Assembly (NCBI GenBank): GCA_036555585.1
Contig: DATBLE010000019.1
Location: 1 to 64,000 of the forward strand
Source of the DNA: DATBLE01 sp036555585
GTDB lineage: Bacteria > Actinomycetota > Thermoleophilia > Gaiellales > Gaiellaceae
DNA length: 64,000 bases
Reading direction: 5' to 3'
Shown: positions 39,931 to 47,731 of the stretch, one piece after another
Layout: the number at the start of each line of letters is the position of its first letter
How positions within the stretch are numbered: the stretch's first letter is position 1
Made by a program: the position numbers and the translations under genes
The notes under the pieces: model-generated
What the model was told of the DNA's origin: nothing
The model's input: the letters and a program-made list of their open reading frames with translations, nothing else
Databases searched by the model: none

Positions 39931-40866
39931 ATCTCGCGTCCGGCCTCCCGACTGCTCGCCTTCCTCGAGCTCCTGCAGAGCCGGCCGGTCGTCGACGGCC
40001 GCGCGGCCGCGACCGACCTCGGCGTGACCGAGCGGACGATCCGGCGGTACGCGGTCGCGCTGCACGACATCGGCATCCCGGTCGACGGGCAGCCGGGGGT
40101 CGGCGGCGGCTACCGCCTGCGGGCGGGCACCAGGCTCCCGCCGCTGATGCTCTCGGACGACGAGGCGACGGCGGTCGCGGTCGGGCTCGTGGTCGCCGAG
40201 CGGCGCGGGATCGCCGCGGGCCAGGCACTGACGAAGATCACCCGCGTGCTGCCGGAGCGGCTCGCCCGGCAGATCGAGCGCCTCAGCGACGAGCTCAGCT
40301 TCCTGGGCGAGCCTGCCTCGGCGCCGCCGACCTCGAGCGAGGCCCTGCTGGCGATCGCCGAGGCCGTCCGTCGCCGGCGCTGCCTCGAGATCGACTACGT
40401 GCGCGGCGACGGGACGCCGAGCACGCGGGTGATCGAGCCGCTGGGGCTCGTCGCGAGGCGCGGGCGCTGGTACGTGCCGGCTCACGACCGGGCGAGCGAC
40501 GAGCTCAGGACCTTCCGTGCCGACCGCATCGGCCGGGCCGCGATCGGCGAGCCTGCCCGGCCCCGCGGGCACGACTTCGATCCGGCCGCCCACGTCGTGC
40601 GGATGCTCGCGCGGCTGCCCTACGAGTGGCGGATCGAGGTTCGCTTCGACGCTCGGCTCGAGGACGTCTCGCGCCGCGTGTCGCCGGCGGTCGCCGAGCT
40701 GACGACGGACGGCGACGGCACGCGGCTGGAGCTGGGCGCCGATTCGCTCGAGTGGGCGGCGGGCTTCCTGGCCGGGCTCGGCGCCGACTTCCGCGTCGTC
40801 CGTCCGGACGAGCTGCGCGTGCACCTCGGCGCGCTGGCAGAGCGGCTTGCCCGCGCCTCGGCGTAG
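39931..40866 (+). CDS. WYL-domain transcriptional regulator (DeoR/YafY type)
   Basis: About 311 residues. An N-terminal winged helix (RLLAFLELLQSRPVVDG, then TDLGVTERTIRRYAVALHDI) is followed by GGGYRLRAGTRLPPLMLSDD and a WYL domain (about 145-230) with CLEIDYVRGDGTPSTRV and GRWYVPAHD, plus a C-terminal WCX-type extension. WYL domains sense nucleic acid or nucleotide ligands. No usual start codon precedes the helix-turn-helix: an in-frame TGA is at 39919, so the start is ATC 39931 (7 bases after TTGAAT) or CTG 39952. GTG 40024 would cut the DNA-binding domain. Confidence 0.82.
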   Translation: MSRPASRLLAFLELLQSRPVVDGRAAATDLGVTERTIRRYAVALHDIGIPVDGQPGVGGGYRLRAGTRLPPLMLSDDEATAVAVGLVVAERRGIAAGQALTKITRVLPERLARQIERLSDELSFLGEPASAPPTSSEALLAIAEAVRRRRCLEIDYVRGDGTPSTRVIEPLGLVARRGRWYVPAHDRASDELRTFRADRIGRAAIGEPARPRGHDFDPAAHVVRMLARLPYEWRIEVRFDARLEDVSRRVSPAVAELTTDGDGTRLELGADSLEWAAGFLAGLGADFRVVRPDELRVHLGALAERLARASA

Positions 40867-40893
40867 GGACTGTCCCCGAAGGGGGCTGTCCCC
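40866..40893. repeat. Dispersed hairpin after WYL gene
   Basis: GGGACTGTCCCC followed by GAAG and GGGGCTGTCCCC, imperfect inverted and direct repeats. It starts in the TAG stop codon of the WYL gene. Confidence 0.65.
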
Positions 40894-40924
40894 ACAGGCC
40901 GGAGCGCAGTGCCGCCGGTCCTAC

Positions 40925-40951
40925 AGGGTCAGACCCTTCGGGTCAGACCCT
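40925..40951. repeat. Dispersed hairpin at stop of amidotransferase gene
   Basis: AGGGTCAGACCC, TTC, GGGTCAGACCCT: an inverted repeat with one mismatched A-A pair. It overlaps the stop codon (40950-40952) of the - strand gene, and with the element at 40866 forms a double hairpin between two convergent genes. Confidence 0.65.
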
Positions 40952-41654
40952 ATGCGGCGACTGCGGCCCGCTCCGCAACCGCCACGAACGCGCCGCAGAG
41001 CCGCTTGCCGAGCTCGTTCCACTCGCCGATCCGCTCCTGCGTCTCCGCCCACAGCTCGTCGCGGTCGAGGTCGAGCGGGAACTCCTCCTTCTCGTCGAGC
41101 CAGGAGCGGACGGTCTCGAGCGTGACCTCGGCGTGGAACTGGATGCCCCAGGCCGCGTCGCCCAGCCGATAAGCCTGGTTGCAGCGGGCACTGCGCGCCA
41201 GCTCCGAGGCGCCGGCGGGCAGGTCGTACGTGTAGTAGTGCCAGCCGAAGGCGTCGAAGCGGCCCGGCAGCGCGCCGAAGACGTCATCGTCGCGGGCCTC
41301 GCCGGCCAGCTCGACCGGTAGCCAGCCGATCTCGGGCCCGTCGGGAACCGGGTAGACGGCGGCGCCGACGGCCTTCGCGATCAGCTGGATGCCGAGGCAG
41401 ACCCCCAGCAGCGGCACGCGGCGCTCGAGCAGACGCCGGATGAATTCGTTCTCGTCGCGGAGCCAGGGATGGCGGTCGTCCTGGTCGGCGTGCATCGAGC
41501 CGCCGAGCACGATCACCGCGCCGTAGTCGTCGAGCGGCTGCGGCGGAGGCGTTCCCCAGGCCGGGCTCCACTCCTCGTAGCGGTGGCCGGCCGCGTCGAC
41601 TGCGTCTGCGAAGACGCCTCCACGGACGTTCTCGCCGTGGATCACGCCGAGCAC
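40950..41654 (-). CDS. Class I glutamine amidotransferase-like protein
   Basis: 234 residues of the GMP-synthase-type amidotransferase fold. The nucleophile Cys is in VPLLGVCLGIQLIAKAVG (about residue 84), and the His-Glu pair in WGIQFHAEVTLETVRSWL. No synthetase domain is attached, so it may donate ammonia to a separate partner or hydrolyse gamma-glutamyl compounds. GTG 41654 gives the usual family N-terminus (VLGVIHGENVRGGVF) and follows GAAGG. GTG 41738 would add 28 residues spanning two tight hairpins and overlap the upstream stop; I consider it less likely. Confidence 0.83.
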   Translation of the reverse strand: MLGVIHGENVRGGVFADAVDAAGHRYEEWSPAWGTPPPQPLDDYGAVIVLGGSMHADQDDRHPWLRDENEFIRRLLERRVPLLGVCLGIQLIAKAVGAAVYPVPDGPEIGWLPVELAGEARDDDVFGALPGRFDAFGWHYYTYDLPAGASELARSARCNQAYRLGDAAWGIQFHAEVTLETVRSWLDEKEEFPLDLDRDELWAETQERIGEWNELGKRLCGAFVAVAERAAVAA

Positions 41655-41656
41655 GC

Positions 41657-41673
41657 TGATGCCTTCGGCATCA
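41657..41673. repeat. Tight hairpin, TTC loop
   Basis: TGATGCC, TTC, GGCATCA: a perfect 7-bp stem with a 3-base loop in the stretch between DUF72 and amidotransferase starts. Confidence 0.5.
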
Positions 41674-41695
41674 CGACATCGCCTCGCACCGACCT

Positions 41696-41712
41696 CGACA
41701 GCTTCGCTGTCG
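41696..41712. repeat. Tight hairpin, TTC loop
   Basis: CGACAGC, TTC, GCTGTCG: a perfect 7-bp stem with the same loop, 22 bases from the previous one. Confidence 0.5.
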
Positions 41713-41734
41713 GCTTTGTGCTCGGCTTCGTCTC

Positions 41735-42604
41735 TCACATGCCCAACTGTAGCTGGCCGGTTTCCGGCGGCTCGAGGCCCCCCGTGGCCGGGACCTCCCG
41801 CTCGTCGAGCAGGCGGCGGAGGATCGTTGCGCTGCGGGGCGCGTAGTCGGCCCGGTTGTTGTTCATCAGCGCGTAGACCTCTTCCGCGCGCTCGGCCAGA
41901 CCGGCCAGCGGCTCGACCCACTCCGCCAGCTCGTCCTCCGAGTACATCCAGTCGAAGCGCTCGGCCGACGATCTCGCGTTCCTGATGTTCCACGTCTTCC
42001 AGTTCCGGCCGTGGAAGCGGACGTAGGCGACCGGGTGGGTGGCGACGGCGATCCGCGGCAGCACGTTGCTCGCCCGCGTGCGCGGGGAGTCGACCGACAC
42101 GTACGAGAGGCCGTGACTCTCGAGGAACGAGAACGTGTCGGCGCGCTCGTCCTCCTCCAGCCACGAGCGGTGGCGGAACTCGATCAGCGGGACGAGCGGC
42201 TCGAGCAGCGGGCGAACCGCCGCCAGCTCCTGAAGCGCCTCCCGCGACTTCGTCACGCGCGGGTGGTACTGGAGCAGGACGCCGCGCAGCTTGCCCGACG
42301 CCTCGAGCGGCGCCAGCGCCTCCCGGAACTCGCCGAACGCGGTCTCGCGGTCGGCCTCCTCGTGGCCCGTCATCCCCTTGCTCGCCTTCGCGTGCCAGAC
42401 GAAGCCGTCCGGCGTCCGCTCGGCCCACTTCTGCGCCGTCTCCGGCGCGGGGAGCCGGTAGAAGGGCGAGTCGACCTCGACCGTGTCGAAGCGCTCCGCG
42501 TAGTAGGCGAGCCGTGCCGCCGGCGAGGAGACGCCGCGCGGGTACCAGTGCTTGACCAGGCCCTCGTCCGCCCAGCTGCAGGTGCCCAGCCGGATCGTCG
42601 CCAT
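41735..42604 (-). CDS. DUF72 (YecE-like) family protein
   Basis: 289 residues of the DUF72 TIM-barrel family. IRLGTCSWADEGLVKHWYP, ERFDTVEVDSPFYRLPAPE, WHAKASKGMTGH, PLIEFRHRSWLEED, and VAYVRFHGRNWKTW are all characteristic, as is ALMNNNRADYAPRSA near the end. The function is unproven, although some members are proposed to bind nucleic acid or iron-sulfur clusters. ATG 42604 is followed by a divergent murI gene with 22 bases between starts. The amidotransferase gene lies directly downstream and may be coupled. Confidence 0.9.
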   Translation of the reverse strand: MATIRLGTCSWADEGLVKHWYPRGVSSPAARLAYYAERFDTVEVDSPFYRLPAPETAQKWAERTPDGFVWHAKASKGMTGHEEADRETAFGEFREALAPLEASGKLRGVLLQYHPRVTKSREALQELAAVRPLLEPLVPLIEFRHRSWLEEDERADTFSFLESHGLSYVSVDSPRTRASNVLPRIAVATHPVAYVRFHGRNWKTWNIRNARSSAERFDWMYSEDELAEWVEPLAGLAERAEEVYALMNNNRADYAPRSATILRRLLDEREVPATGGLEPPETGQLQLGM

Positions 42605-42614
42605 GGCGGCAACC

Positions 42615-42620
42615 TACAAT
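42615..42620 (+). promoter_or_regulatory. -10-like TACAAT before murI
   Basis: TACAAT, a near-consensus -10 hexamer, ends six bases before GTG 42627. There is no Shine-Dalgarno, so murI is probably leaderless. Confidence 0.6.
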
Positions 42621-42626
42621 CCGCCG

Positions 42627-43445
42627 GTGGACTCGCGTCCCGTCGGCGTCTTCGACTCGGGCATGGGCGGACTGACCGTCCTGCACGAGTGCCTGGTGAC
42701 GATGCCGCACGAGGACTTCGTCTACCTGGGCGACGGCGCCAGGCTGCCGTACGGGCCGCGGCCCCTTCCCGAGGTCGCGCGGTTCGCCCGCGAGATCGGC
42801 GCCTACCTCGAGGCCCAGGGCGTGAAGCTGATCCTGGTCGCCTGCAACTCGGCCACCGCGGCCGCCCTGCCCGAGCTCCAGGAGTCGCTGTCCGTCCCCG
42901 TCGTCGGCGTGATCACGCCCGAGGCCCATGCCGCCGTCCAGGCGACGCGCAACCGCCGGATCGGCCTGCTGGCCACGAAGGCGACCGTCGAGTCGGGGAG
43001 GTACGAGTCGCTCGTCCGTACGCTCGACGCCGGCGCCCGGCTGACCTCGATCGCGTGCCCGCGGCTCGTGCCGCTGATCGAGGGCGACGACCCGTTCGGG
43101 CCCGAGACGGCGGACGCCGTGCGCGAGTACGCGCGCCCGCTGAAGGAGGCGGAGGTCGACACGGTGATCCTGGGCTGCACGCACTACCCGCTGATCCGGC
43201 CGATCTTCCAGCGCCTGTTCGGCCGCGGCGTCACCCTCGTCTTCTCGGCGGAGGAGACCGCGCGCGAGGTCGCGGAGACGCTCGCCCGGAAAGAGGTCGA
43301 GAACGATCCCGGCCGCGAGGGTACGTACCGGTTCATGACGACCGGGGACACCGACGTCTTCCGCGTCATGGGCGCCAGGTTCCTCCAGCTGCCGATCGGC
43401 GAGGTCGAGCACGTCGAGCTGGCCGACCTCGAGCGGGCCGCATGA
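42627..43445 (+). CDS. murI: Glutamate racemase
   Basis: 272 residues, typical length. It makes D-glutamate for peptidoglycan. The N-terminal VGVFDSGMGGLTVLHECL, VYLGDGARLPYGPRP, the first catalytic Cys in LVACNSATAAALPEL (about residue 74) and the second in VILGCTHYPLIRPIF (about 185) are all present, so both general acid/base Cys residues are intact. It begins a run murI-rph-mgtC-rdgB in which each gene overlaps the next. rph starts inside the stop of murI (ATGA). Confidence 0.95.
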   Translation: MDSRPVGVFDSGMGGLTVLHECLVTMPHEDFVYLGDGARLPYGPRPLPEVARFAREIGAYLEAQGVKLILVACNSATAAALPELQESLSVPVVGVITPEAHAAVQATRNRRIGLLATKATVESGRYESLVRTLDAGARLTSIACPRLVPLIEGDDPFGPETADAVREYARPLKEAEVDTVILGCTHYPLIRPIFQRLFGRGVTLVFSAEETAREVAETLARKEVENDPGREGTYRFMTTGDTDVFRVMGARFLQLPIGEVEHVELADLERAA

Positions 43446-44155
43446 GCCGCGCCGACGGCCGGTCGCCCGACCAGCTCCGCCCGGTCGAGATCGTCCCCGA
43501 CTACCTCGAGCAGCCGCACGGCTCGGTGCTCTACTCCCAGGGAAAGACCCGGGTGCTCTGCACGGCATCGGTCGAGGAGAGCGTCCCGCGCTGGATGTCC
43601 GGCCGCGGCGTCGGCTGGATCACGGCCGAGTACTCGCTCCTGCCCGCGTCGACGGGCCAGCGGACCCAGCGCGAGGCGTCGGCCGGCAAGCAGAAGGGGC
43701 GCACGGTCGAGATCCAGCGGCTGATCGGGCGCGCGGTCCGGGCGGTCACCGACTTCCAGGCGCTCGGGGAGCGGACGCTCTGGCTCGACTGCGACGTCCT
43801 CCAGGCCGACGGCGGCACACGTTGCGCTGCGATCTCGGGGGCCTACGTCGCCGCGCGCCGCGCGCTCGACCGCTTCGGCCTGGCCAAGGCGATGCCGGGC
43901 TCGGTCGCCGCCGTCTCGCTCGGGATCGTCGGCGGCGAGCTGCTGCTCGACCTCGACTACTCCGAGGACTCCGCCGCGGACGTCGACCTGAACGTGGTGA
44001 TGACCGGAGACGAACGGCTGGTCGAGGTGCAGGCGACCGCCGAACGCGTGCCCTTCGGCCGCGACCAGCTCGACGAGCTGCTCGAGCTCGCAGCGAGGGG
44101 CATCGGGATGATCGGAGGCGCCCAGCAGGATGCAGTCGCTGCTGCTCGCGCTTGA
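43442..44155 (+). CDS. rph: Ribonuclease PH
   Basis: 237 residues. RNase PH trims tRNA 3' ends by phosphorolysis. RPVEIVPDYLEQPHGSVLYS, the RNA-binding SLLPASTGQRTQREASAGKQ, LIGRAVRAVTDFQALGERTL, DCDVLQADGGTRCAAISGAY and LDLDYSEDSAADVDLNVVM are conserved family segments with the phosphate-binding Arg-Thr-Gln-Arg. It overlaps murI by 4 bases and mgtC-like by 26. The pairing of rph with rdgB is common in bacteria, here separated only by the MgtC-like gene. Confidence 0.95.
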   Translation: MSRADGRSPDQLRPVEIVPDYLEQPHGSVLYSQGKTRVLCTASVEESVPRWMSGRGVGWITAEYSLLPASTGQRTQREASAGKQKGRTVEIQRLIGRAVRAVTDFQALGERTLWLDCDVLQADGGTRCAAISGAYVAARRALDRFGLAKAMPGSVAAVSLGIVGGELLLDLDYSEDSAADVDLNVVMTGDERLVEVQATAERVPFGRDQLDELLELAARGIGMIGGAQQDAVAAARA

Positions 44156-44798
44156 CCCGCACCTGACCTGGCTCGAGGCCCTGGTCCGGATCGTGGTCGC
44201 AGCCGGCCTCGGCGGCGTGGTCGGCCTCGAGCGCGAACTCGACGAGAAGGCCGCCGGCCTGCGCACCCACATGCTGGTGGCGGTCGGCTCCGCGCTGTTC
44301 ACGATCGTCGGCGCGTACGGCTTCTCGGACTTTCCGGCCGTGCGGGTCGATCCGACCCGCGTGGCCGCACAGGTCGTGACGGGCATCGGCTTCCTCGGCG
44401 CCGGCCTGATCTTCCGCCAGGGGTTCACCATCCGCGGGCTGACGACCGCCGCCAGCCTCTGGCTCGTGGCGGCGATCGGCATGGCCGCCGGCGCCGGCTT
44501 CTGGAAGGGCGCCGTGATCGCGACCATCGTGGCGCTGGTCAGCCTGCGCCCGCTCGAGTGGATGAAGGGCTTCGCTCTCCCCCAGCGGGTGGCCACGCAC
44601 ATGGTCGTCGTGCTCGAGGAGGACGGCACGGCGGGAGACGTCCTCGACGCGCTGGAGCGCGCCGGCGACCTGCTGGCGCTGCGGCGCGACGGCTCCCGCC
44701 TGGAGATCGAGCTGCGAATCGATCGCGGCGCGCGAGCGCGCGCGCTCGACGACGTCGCCGCGCTCCCTCAGGTGGAGGAGGCGCGCTGGACGACGTGA
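44130..44798 (+). CDS. MgtC/SapB-family membrane protein
   Basis: 222 residues. Four or five membrane helices: RIVVAAGLGGVVGLERELDE, GLRTHMLVAVGSALFTIVG, VTGIGFLGAGLIFRQGFTIR, GLTTAASLWLVAAIGMAAGA; then a cytoplasmic ACT-like C-terminal domain. The conserved core GLERE, RTHMLV and GIGFLGAG is typical. MgtC helps survival at low Mg2+ and modulates ATP synthase in pathogens; in soil bacteria its role is unclear. ATG at 44130 lies inside rph. The stop overlaps the rdgB start by 4 bases. Confidence 0.9.
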   Translation: MQSLLLALDPHLTWLEALVRIVVAAGLGGVVGLERELDEKAAGLRTHMLVAVGSALFTIVGAYGFSDFPAVRVDPTRVAAQVVTGIGFLGAGLIFRQGFTIRGLTTAASLWLVAAIGMAAGAGFWKGAVIATIVALVSLRPLEWMKGFALPQRVATHMVVVLEEDGTAGDVLDALERAGDLLALRRDGSRLEIELRIDRGARARALDDVAALPQVEEARWTT

Positions 44799-45367
44799 CG
44801 CTCGTCCTCTGCTCCCGGAACGAGCACAAGCTCGAGGAGCTGCGGACGGCGCTTCCCGGGTGGACGATCGAGCCGCTCGAGGCGGACGACTACCCGCCCG
44901 AGGACGGCGGCACGTACTACGCCAACGCCCGCGGCAAGGCGCTGTTCGGCCGCCGGGAGGCGCCGGGCGACGCCTGGGCCCTCGGCGAGGACTCCGGCAT
45001 CGAGGTCGACGCGCTCGGCGGCGAGCCCGGCGTCCACTCCGCTCGCTGGTCCGCGGCCGGCCGCCAGCACCGGCACCTGCTCGAGCGGCTCGCGGGCGTG
45101 CCCGACCGGCGCGCGCGCATGATCGCGCACCTGGTCGCGATCGCACCCGACGGCCGCGAGCTCGACGCGGTCGGCGTGCTCGAGGGGGAGGTCGCGAGCG
45201 AGCCTCGCGGCACCGGCGGTTTCGGCTACGACCCGGTGTTCGTCCCCGAGGGGGAGACGCTGACGGTCGCGGAGCTGGGCGACGACTGGAAGCGCGCGAG
45301 CTCGCACCGTGCCCGCGCGGCGGCCGCGCTCAGAGCCGCGCTCGAGGCCGCGACCGGCGCCAATTGA
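44795..45367 (+). CDS. rdgB: XTP/dITP pyrophosphatase (RdgB/HAM1)
   Basis: 190 residues, expected size. It removes deaminated purine nucleotides from the NTP pool. The substrate and metal motifs are TLVLCSRNEHKLEELRTALP, GTYYANARGKALFGRR, WALGEDSGIEVDALGGEPGV with the catalytic acidic pair, and TGGFGYDPVFVPEGETLTVA. GTG 44795 overlaps the MgtC stop. The C-terminal SHRARAAAALRAAL helix fits the family. It ends by overlapping the convergent membrane gene by 38 bases. Confidence 0.94.
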   Translation: MTLVLCSRNEHKLEELRTALPGWTIEPLEADDYPPEDGGTYYANARGKALFGRREAPGDAWALGEDSGIEVDALGGEPGVHSARWSAAGRQHRHLLERLAGVPDRRARMIAHLVAIAPDGRELDAVGVLEGEVASEPRGTGGFGYDPVFVPEGETLTVAELGDDWKRASSHRARAAAALRAALEAATGAN

Positions 45368-46124
45368 CCTCGGCGCCGAAGACGATCACGTTGGCCATCA
45401 CGTAGAGCCAGATCAAGAGCAGGAGCGGCCCGCCGATCACCTGCGCCGAGGGGTTGTGCCTGGAGAAGCCGAGGAAGATCGGCAGCACCTGGAACGTCGC
45501 CTCCAGCACGACCGTCGCGACGACCGCGCCCGGCAGCACCTGCGGAAGGGTCAGCTCGACGTTCGTCAGGTAGCGGTAGGCGCAGATCAGGAAGGCGAAG
45601 ATCGCGATCGACGAGACGACGACGGACACCGCGTGCGCGACCACGGTGTTGGCGAGGAAGCCCGGCGCGAAGTGGTCGAGCGTGTGCGCGCCGAGCCCGC
45701 CGACGAGCAGCCCGAGGAAGAGCGTGATCAGCCCCGCGAGCATGAAGAGCGTCGCGCGCGCCTTCCCGTGCAGGAACGAGCGGTTGGGCCGGTTGTAGAC
45801 GATGTTGAAGGCGGACTCGAGCACGCTGAACAGCGACAGCGACGACCAGAGCAGGAACGCGGCGCCGATCAGGCCGAGCGAGGCGGCGTTCCGGCGGATC
45901 TTGTCGACGCCGCTGACGATGCTCGACACCGACGCGCTCGGGAAGACCTTCTGGAGCTCCTCGACGAAGTAGCTCGATTCGGTCGTCCGGCCGCCGAGGC
46001 CGAGCAGGGCGAGCGCGAGGAAGACCAGGGGGACGAAGGAGAGCAGGGCGAAGTACGCGATCATCGCCGCCAGGTGCGTCCCCCGGTCGGCGAAGAACTT
46101 CGAGAAGGTTTCGCGAATATGCAC
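45330..46124 (-). CDS. YihY/BrkB-family inner membrane protein
   Basis: 264 residues with six or more membrane helices. THLAAMIAYFALLSFVPLVF near the N-terminus, LIGAAFLLWSSLSLFSVLES, the conserved NIVYNRPNRSFLHGKARATL, RYLTNVELTLPQVLPGAVVA, and SAQVIGGPLLLLIWLYVMAN are family hallmarks. The family was once called ribonuclease BN; its true role is unknown, perhaps transport. GTG 46124 is chosen so that it does not overlap the divergent gene that starts at 46145; ATG 46163 would give 13 more residues and overlap that gene. Confidence 0.88.
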   Translation of the reverse strand: MHIRETFSKFFADRGTHLAAMIAYFALLSFVPLVFLALALLGLGGRTTESSYFVEELQKVFPSASVSSIVSGVDKIRRNAASLGLIGAAFLLWSSLSLFSVLESAFNIVYNRPNRSFLHGKARATLFMLAGLITLFLGLLVGGLGAHTLDHFAPGFLANTVVAHAVSVVVSSIAIFAFLICAYRYLTNVELTLPQVLPGAVVATVVLEATFQVLPIFLGFSRHNPSAQVIGGPLLLLIWLYVMANVIVFGAEVNWRRSRPRARL

Positions 46125-46144
46125 TGTGTTAGCGTTTGCCGCCC

Positions 46145-46540
46145 GTGGACGGCGCACAGGCATTGTCCGACCTGACCGAGATCTCGTCGCAGATCAGGGC
46201 CGCGATCGTGCTCGATGCGGACGGCTCGACGCTCGCCTCCACGCTCGACGACCGGCCCGAGCTGGCCGAGGCCGTGCAGGAGCTGCTCGCGGCGGTCAAG
46301 CGCGCCGCCGGAAACGAGGAGGGCGAGCTCGCGCAGGCCGAGATCGCGACCGGCGACGGCAGCGTCTTCCTCGTTCGGGACGAGCAGCGGACGATCGCCG
46401 CGACCACGGGCCCGGAGCCTACAGTGGGCCTCGTCTTCTACGACCTCAAGAGCTGCCTGCGCGCCTTCGCGGCCAAGCCGAAGCCGAGGCCGCGCACCAG
46501 GAAGCCGAAGAGCGGGAACGGGAGCGATGCCGCGGCATAA
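46145..46540 (+). CDS. Roadblock/LC7-like small protein
   Basis: 131 residues. SDLTEISSQIRAAIVLDADG followed by an alternation of strands and helices (AVQELLAAVKRAAGNEEGEL, IATGDGSVFLVRDEQRTIAA, VGLVFYDLKSCLRAF) resembles roadblock/LC7 domains, which regulate small GTPases or form longin-type scaffolds. The final 25 residues are Lys/Arg/Pro rich and probably disordered. GTG 46145 is nine bases behind TAGCGT and has no Shine-Dalgarno; TTG 46136 is an alternative. It overlaps the next small gene by 14 bases. Confidence 0.65.
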   Translation: MDGAQALSDLTEISSQIRAAIVLDADGSTLASTLDDRPELAEAVQELLAAVKRAAGNEEGELAQAEIATGDGSVFLVRDEQRTIAATTGPEPTVGLVFYDLKSCLRAFAAKPKPRPRTRKPKSGNGSDAAA

Positions 46541-46736
46541 GGTCGCGACCGGCGTCGTCCTGGCGCTCGGCTCGCTGGCCGGCGCGATCGCGTTGCGCCG
46601 CCGCTCGGCCAGGCGCCGTGACCGGGTGGACGTGTACTTCGAGGACGGATCGATGGTCTCACTGGCGGACGGCGCGCCGGAGGCCTCGACCGTGCTCCCG
46701 CTCGCCCGCCGCATCCTCGAGACGACACGGGCGTAA
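46527..46736 (+). CDS. Small single-helix membrane protein, 69 aa
   Basis: A membrane helix (VATGVVLALGSLAGAIAL) near residues 6-23 is followed by a strongly basic RRRSARRRDR stretch and a short domain VDVYFEDGSMVSLADGAPEA. The basic cluster places the C-terminal part in the cytoplasm. No family is recognised. ATG 46527 follows GGGAGCG. It lies between the roadblock-like gene and pyrE, with pyrE starting directly after its stop, and may be a partner of the roadblock-like protein. Confidence 0.65.
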   Translation: MPRHKVATGVVLALGSLAGAIALRRRSARRRDRVDVYFEDGSMVSLADGAPEASTVLPLARRILETTRA

Positions 46737-47270
46737 GTGGACGACCACGAGCTGCTCGCGGCGATGCGCGAGCATGCCTACCTGGAGGGCGACTTCGTCC
46801 TGCGCTCGGGCAAGCGCTCGCAGTACTACCTGGACAAGTACCGCTTCGAGACGGTGCCGGACCTGCTGGAGGCGCTCGGCGCACGGCTGGCGGCGAAGAT
46901 CGCCGAGGTCGAGCCCGGCGCGCAGCGGCTCGCCGGGCCTGAGCTCGGCGCGGTCGCGCTGGCGGCCGCCGCGTCGCTCGCGTCGCGCCTGCCGTTCCTG
47001 ATCGTGCGCGGCGAGGCCAAGGCGTACGGGACGGAGAATCGCCTCGAGGGCGCCTTCGAGCCCGGCGAGCGCGTCGTCCTGGTCGAGGACGTCGTCACGT
47101 CGGGCGGAGCGGCCGCCGATGCCGTCCGGGCGGTACGGCAAGCTGCGCTCGAATGCCGCACGGCTATCTGCGTCATCGACCGGGAGGAGGGCGGTGTGGA
47201 CGCCCTCGCGCGCCTCGGAGTGCGACTGCATCCCCTGTTTCGGGCGGTCGACGTTGCCGGGGCGCTATAG
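46737..47270 (+). CDS. pyrE: Orotate phosphoribosyltransferase
   Basis: 177 residues. It joins orotate and PRPP to OMP in pyrimidine synthesis. GDFVLRSGKRSQYYLDKYRF near the N-terminus, PELGAVALAAAASLASRLPF, the Lys-rich loop VRGEAKAYGTENRLEGAF, and the PRPP-binding VVLVEDVVTSGGAAADAVRA are conserved. GTG 46737 follows the previous stop without a gap. pyrF, the next enzyme, lies 460 bases downstream with an HU gene between them. Confidence 0.93.
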   Translation: MDDHELLAAMREHAYLEGDFVLRSGKRSQYYLDKYRFETVPDLLEALGARLAAKIAEVEPGAQRLAGPELGAVALAAAASLASRLPFLIVRGEAKAYGTENRLEGAFEPGERVVLVEDVVTSGGAAADAVRAVRQAALECRTAICVIDREEGGVDALARLGVRLHPLFRAVDVAGAL

Positions 47271-47359
47271 GCTCCCGGAAAGCCGCATGGCTGAGCGGAA
47301 TGTCGCGGAGTGGTAGGTTCCGCCCCGTGTTCCATCATGTCCAGAGGAGGAGGACCTAG

Positions 47360-47641
47360 GTGACCAAGCAAGAGTTCGTCAACGCCGTTTCGGATCGCAG
47401 CGGTCTCAGCCGCGGCGAGGCCGGGAAGGCGGTCGAGGCGGTTCTCGACACGATCACGGACGCGCTCAGGCGGCGCGACTCGATCAACTTCACCGGCTTC
47501 GGCAAGTTCGCCACCTCCGAGCGCAAGGCGAGGATGGGCGTCAATCCCCGCAACCCGGGCGAGAAGGTGCACATCCCCGCAGCGACGGTTCCGAAGTTCA
47601 CCGCGGGGAGCGCGCTGAAGCAATCGGTTCGGGGCGGCTAG
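47360..47641 (+). CDS. HU-family DNA-binding protein
   Basis: 93 residues, the standard HU length. MTKQEFVNAVSDRSGLSRGE, AVLDTITDALRRRDSINFTG, FGKFATSERKARMGVNPRN, then PGEKVHIPAATVPKFTAGSA show the dimer core and the DNA-wrapping beta arm with its RxGxNPxxGE-like tip. The protein binds DNA without strong specificity and compacts the nucleoid. GTG 47360 is preceded by AGAGGAGGAGGACC, a strong Shine-Dalgarno. A TAGGTT hexamer near 47314 may be its promoter and a stem-loop terminator lies at 47671-47695. Confidence 0.95.
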   Translation: MTKQEFVNAVSDRSGLSRGEAGKAVEAVLDTITDALRRRDSINFTGFGKFATSERKARMGVNPRNPGEKVHIPAATVPKFTAGSALKQSVRGG

Positions 47642-47670
47642 GACGTACGTACCTCCTCCGAGTCGGGCGG

Positions 47671-47695
47671 AAGGGCCGCTGCGAACGCGGCCCTT
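47671..47695 (+). terminator. Terminator after HU gene
   Basis: AAGGGCCGC and GCGGCCCTT form a perfect 9-bp stem with a 7-base loop. The run behind it is CGCGTCC, not T-rich. Confidence 0.55.
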
Positions 47696-47719
47696 CGCGT
47701 CCTCGTGCCCGATCGCGTC

Positions 47720-47725
47720 TACCCT
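47720..47725 (+). promoter_or_regulatory. -10-like TACCCT before pyrF
   Basis: TACCCT ends six bases before ATG 47732, without a Shine-Dalgarno. Leaderless start expected. Confidence 0.45.
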
Positions 47726-47731
47726 GCGCTG

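Noticed and set aside
38206..40824. 872-residue open frame on the - strand
   Set aside because: Opposite-strand shadow of the nucleoside hydrolase, DUF1579-like and WYL genes; no conserved motif.
47274..47330. tRNA-like string (GGTTCC) before the HU gene
   Set aside because: No acceptor stem or anticodon arm can be folded; it is the HU promoter and leader region.
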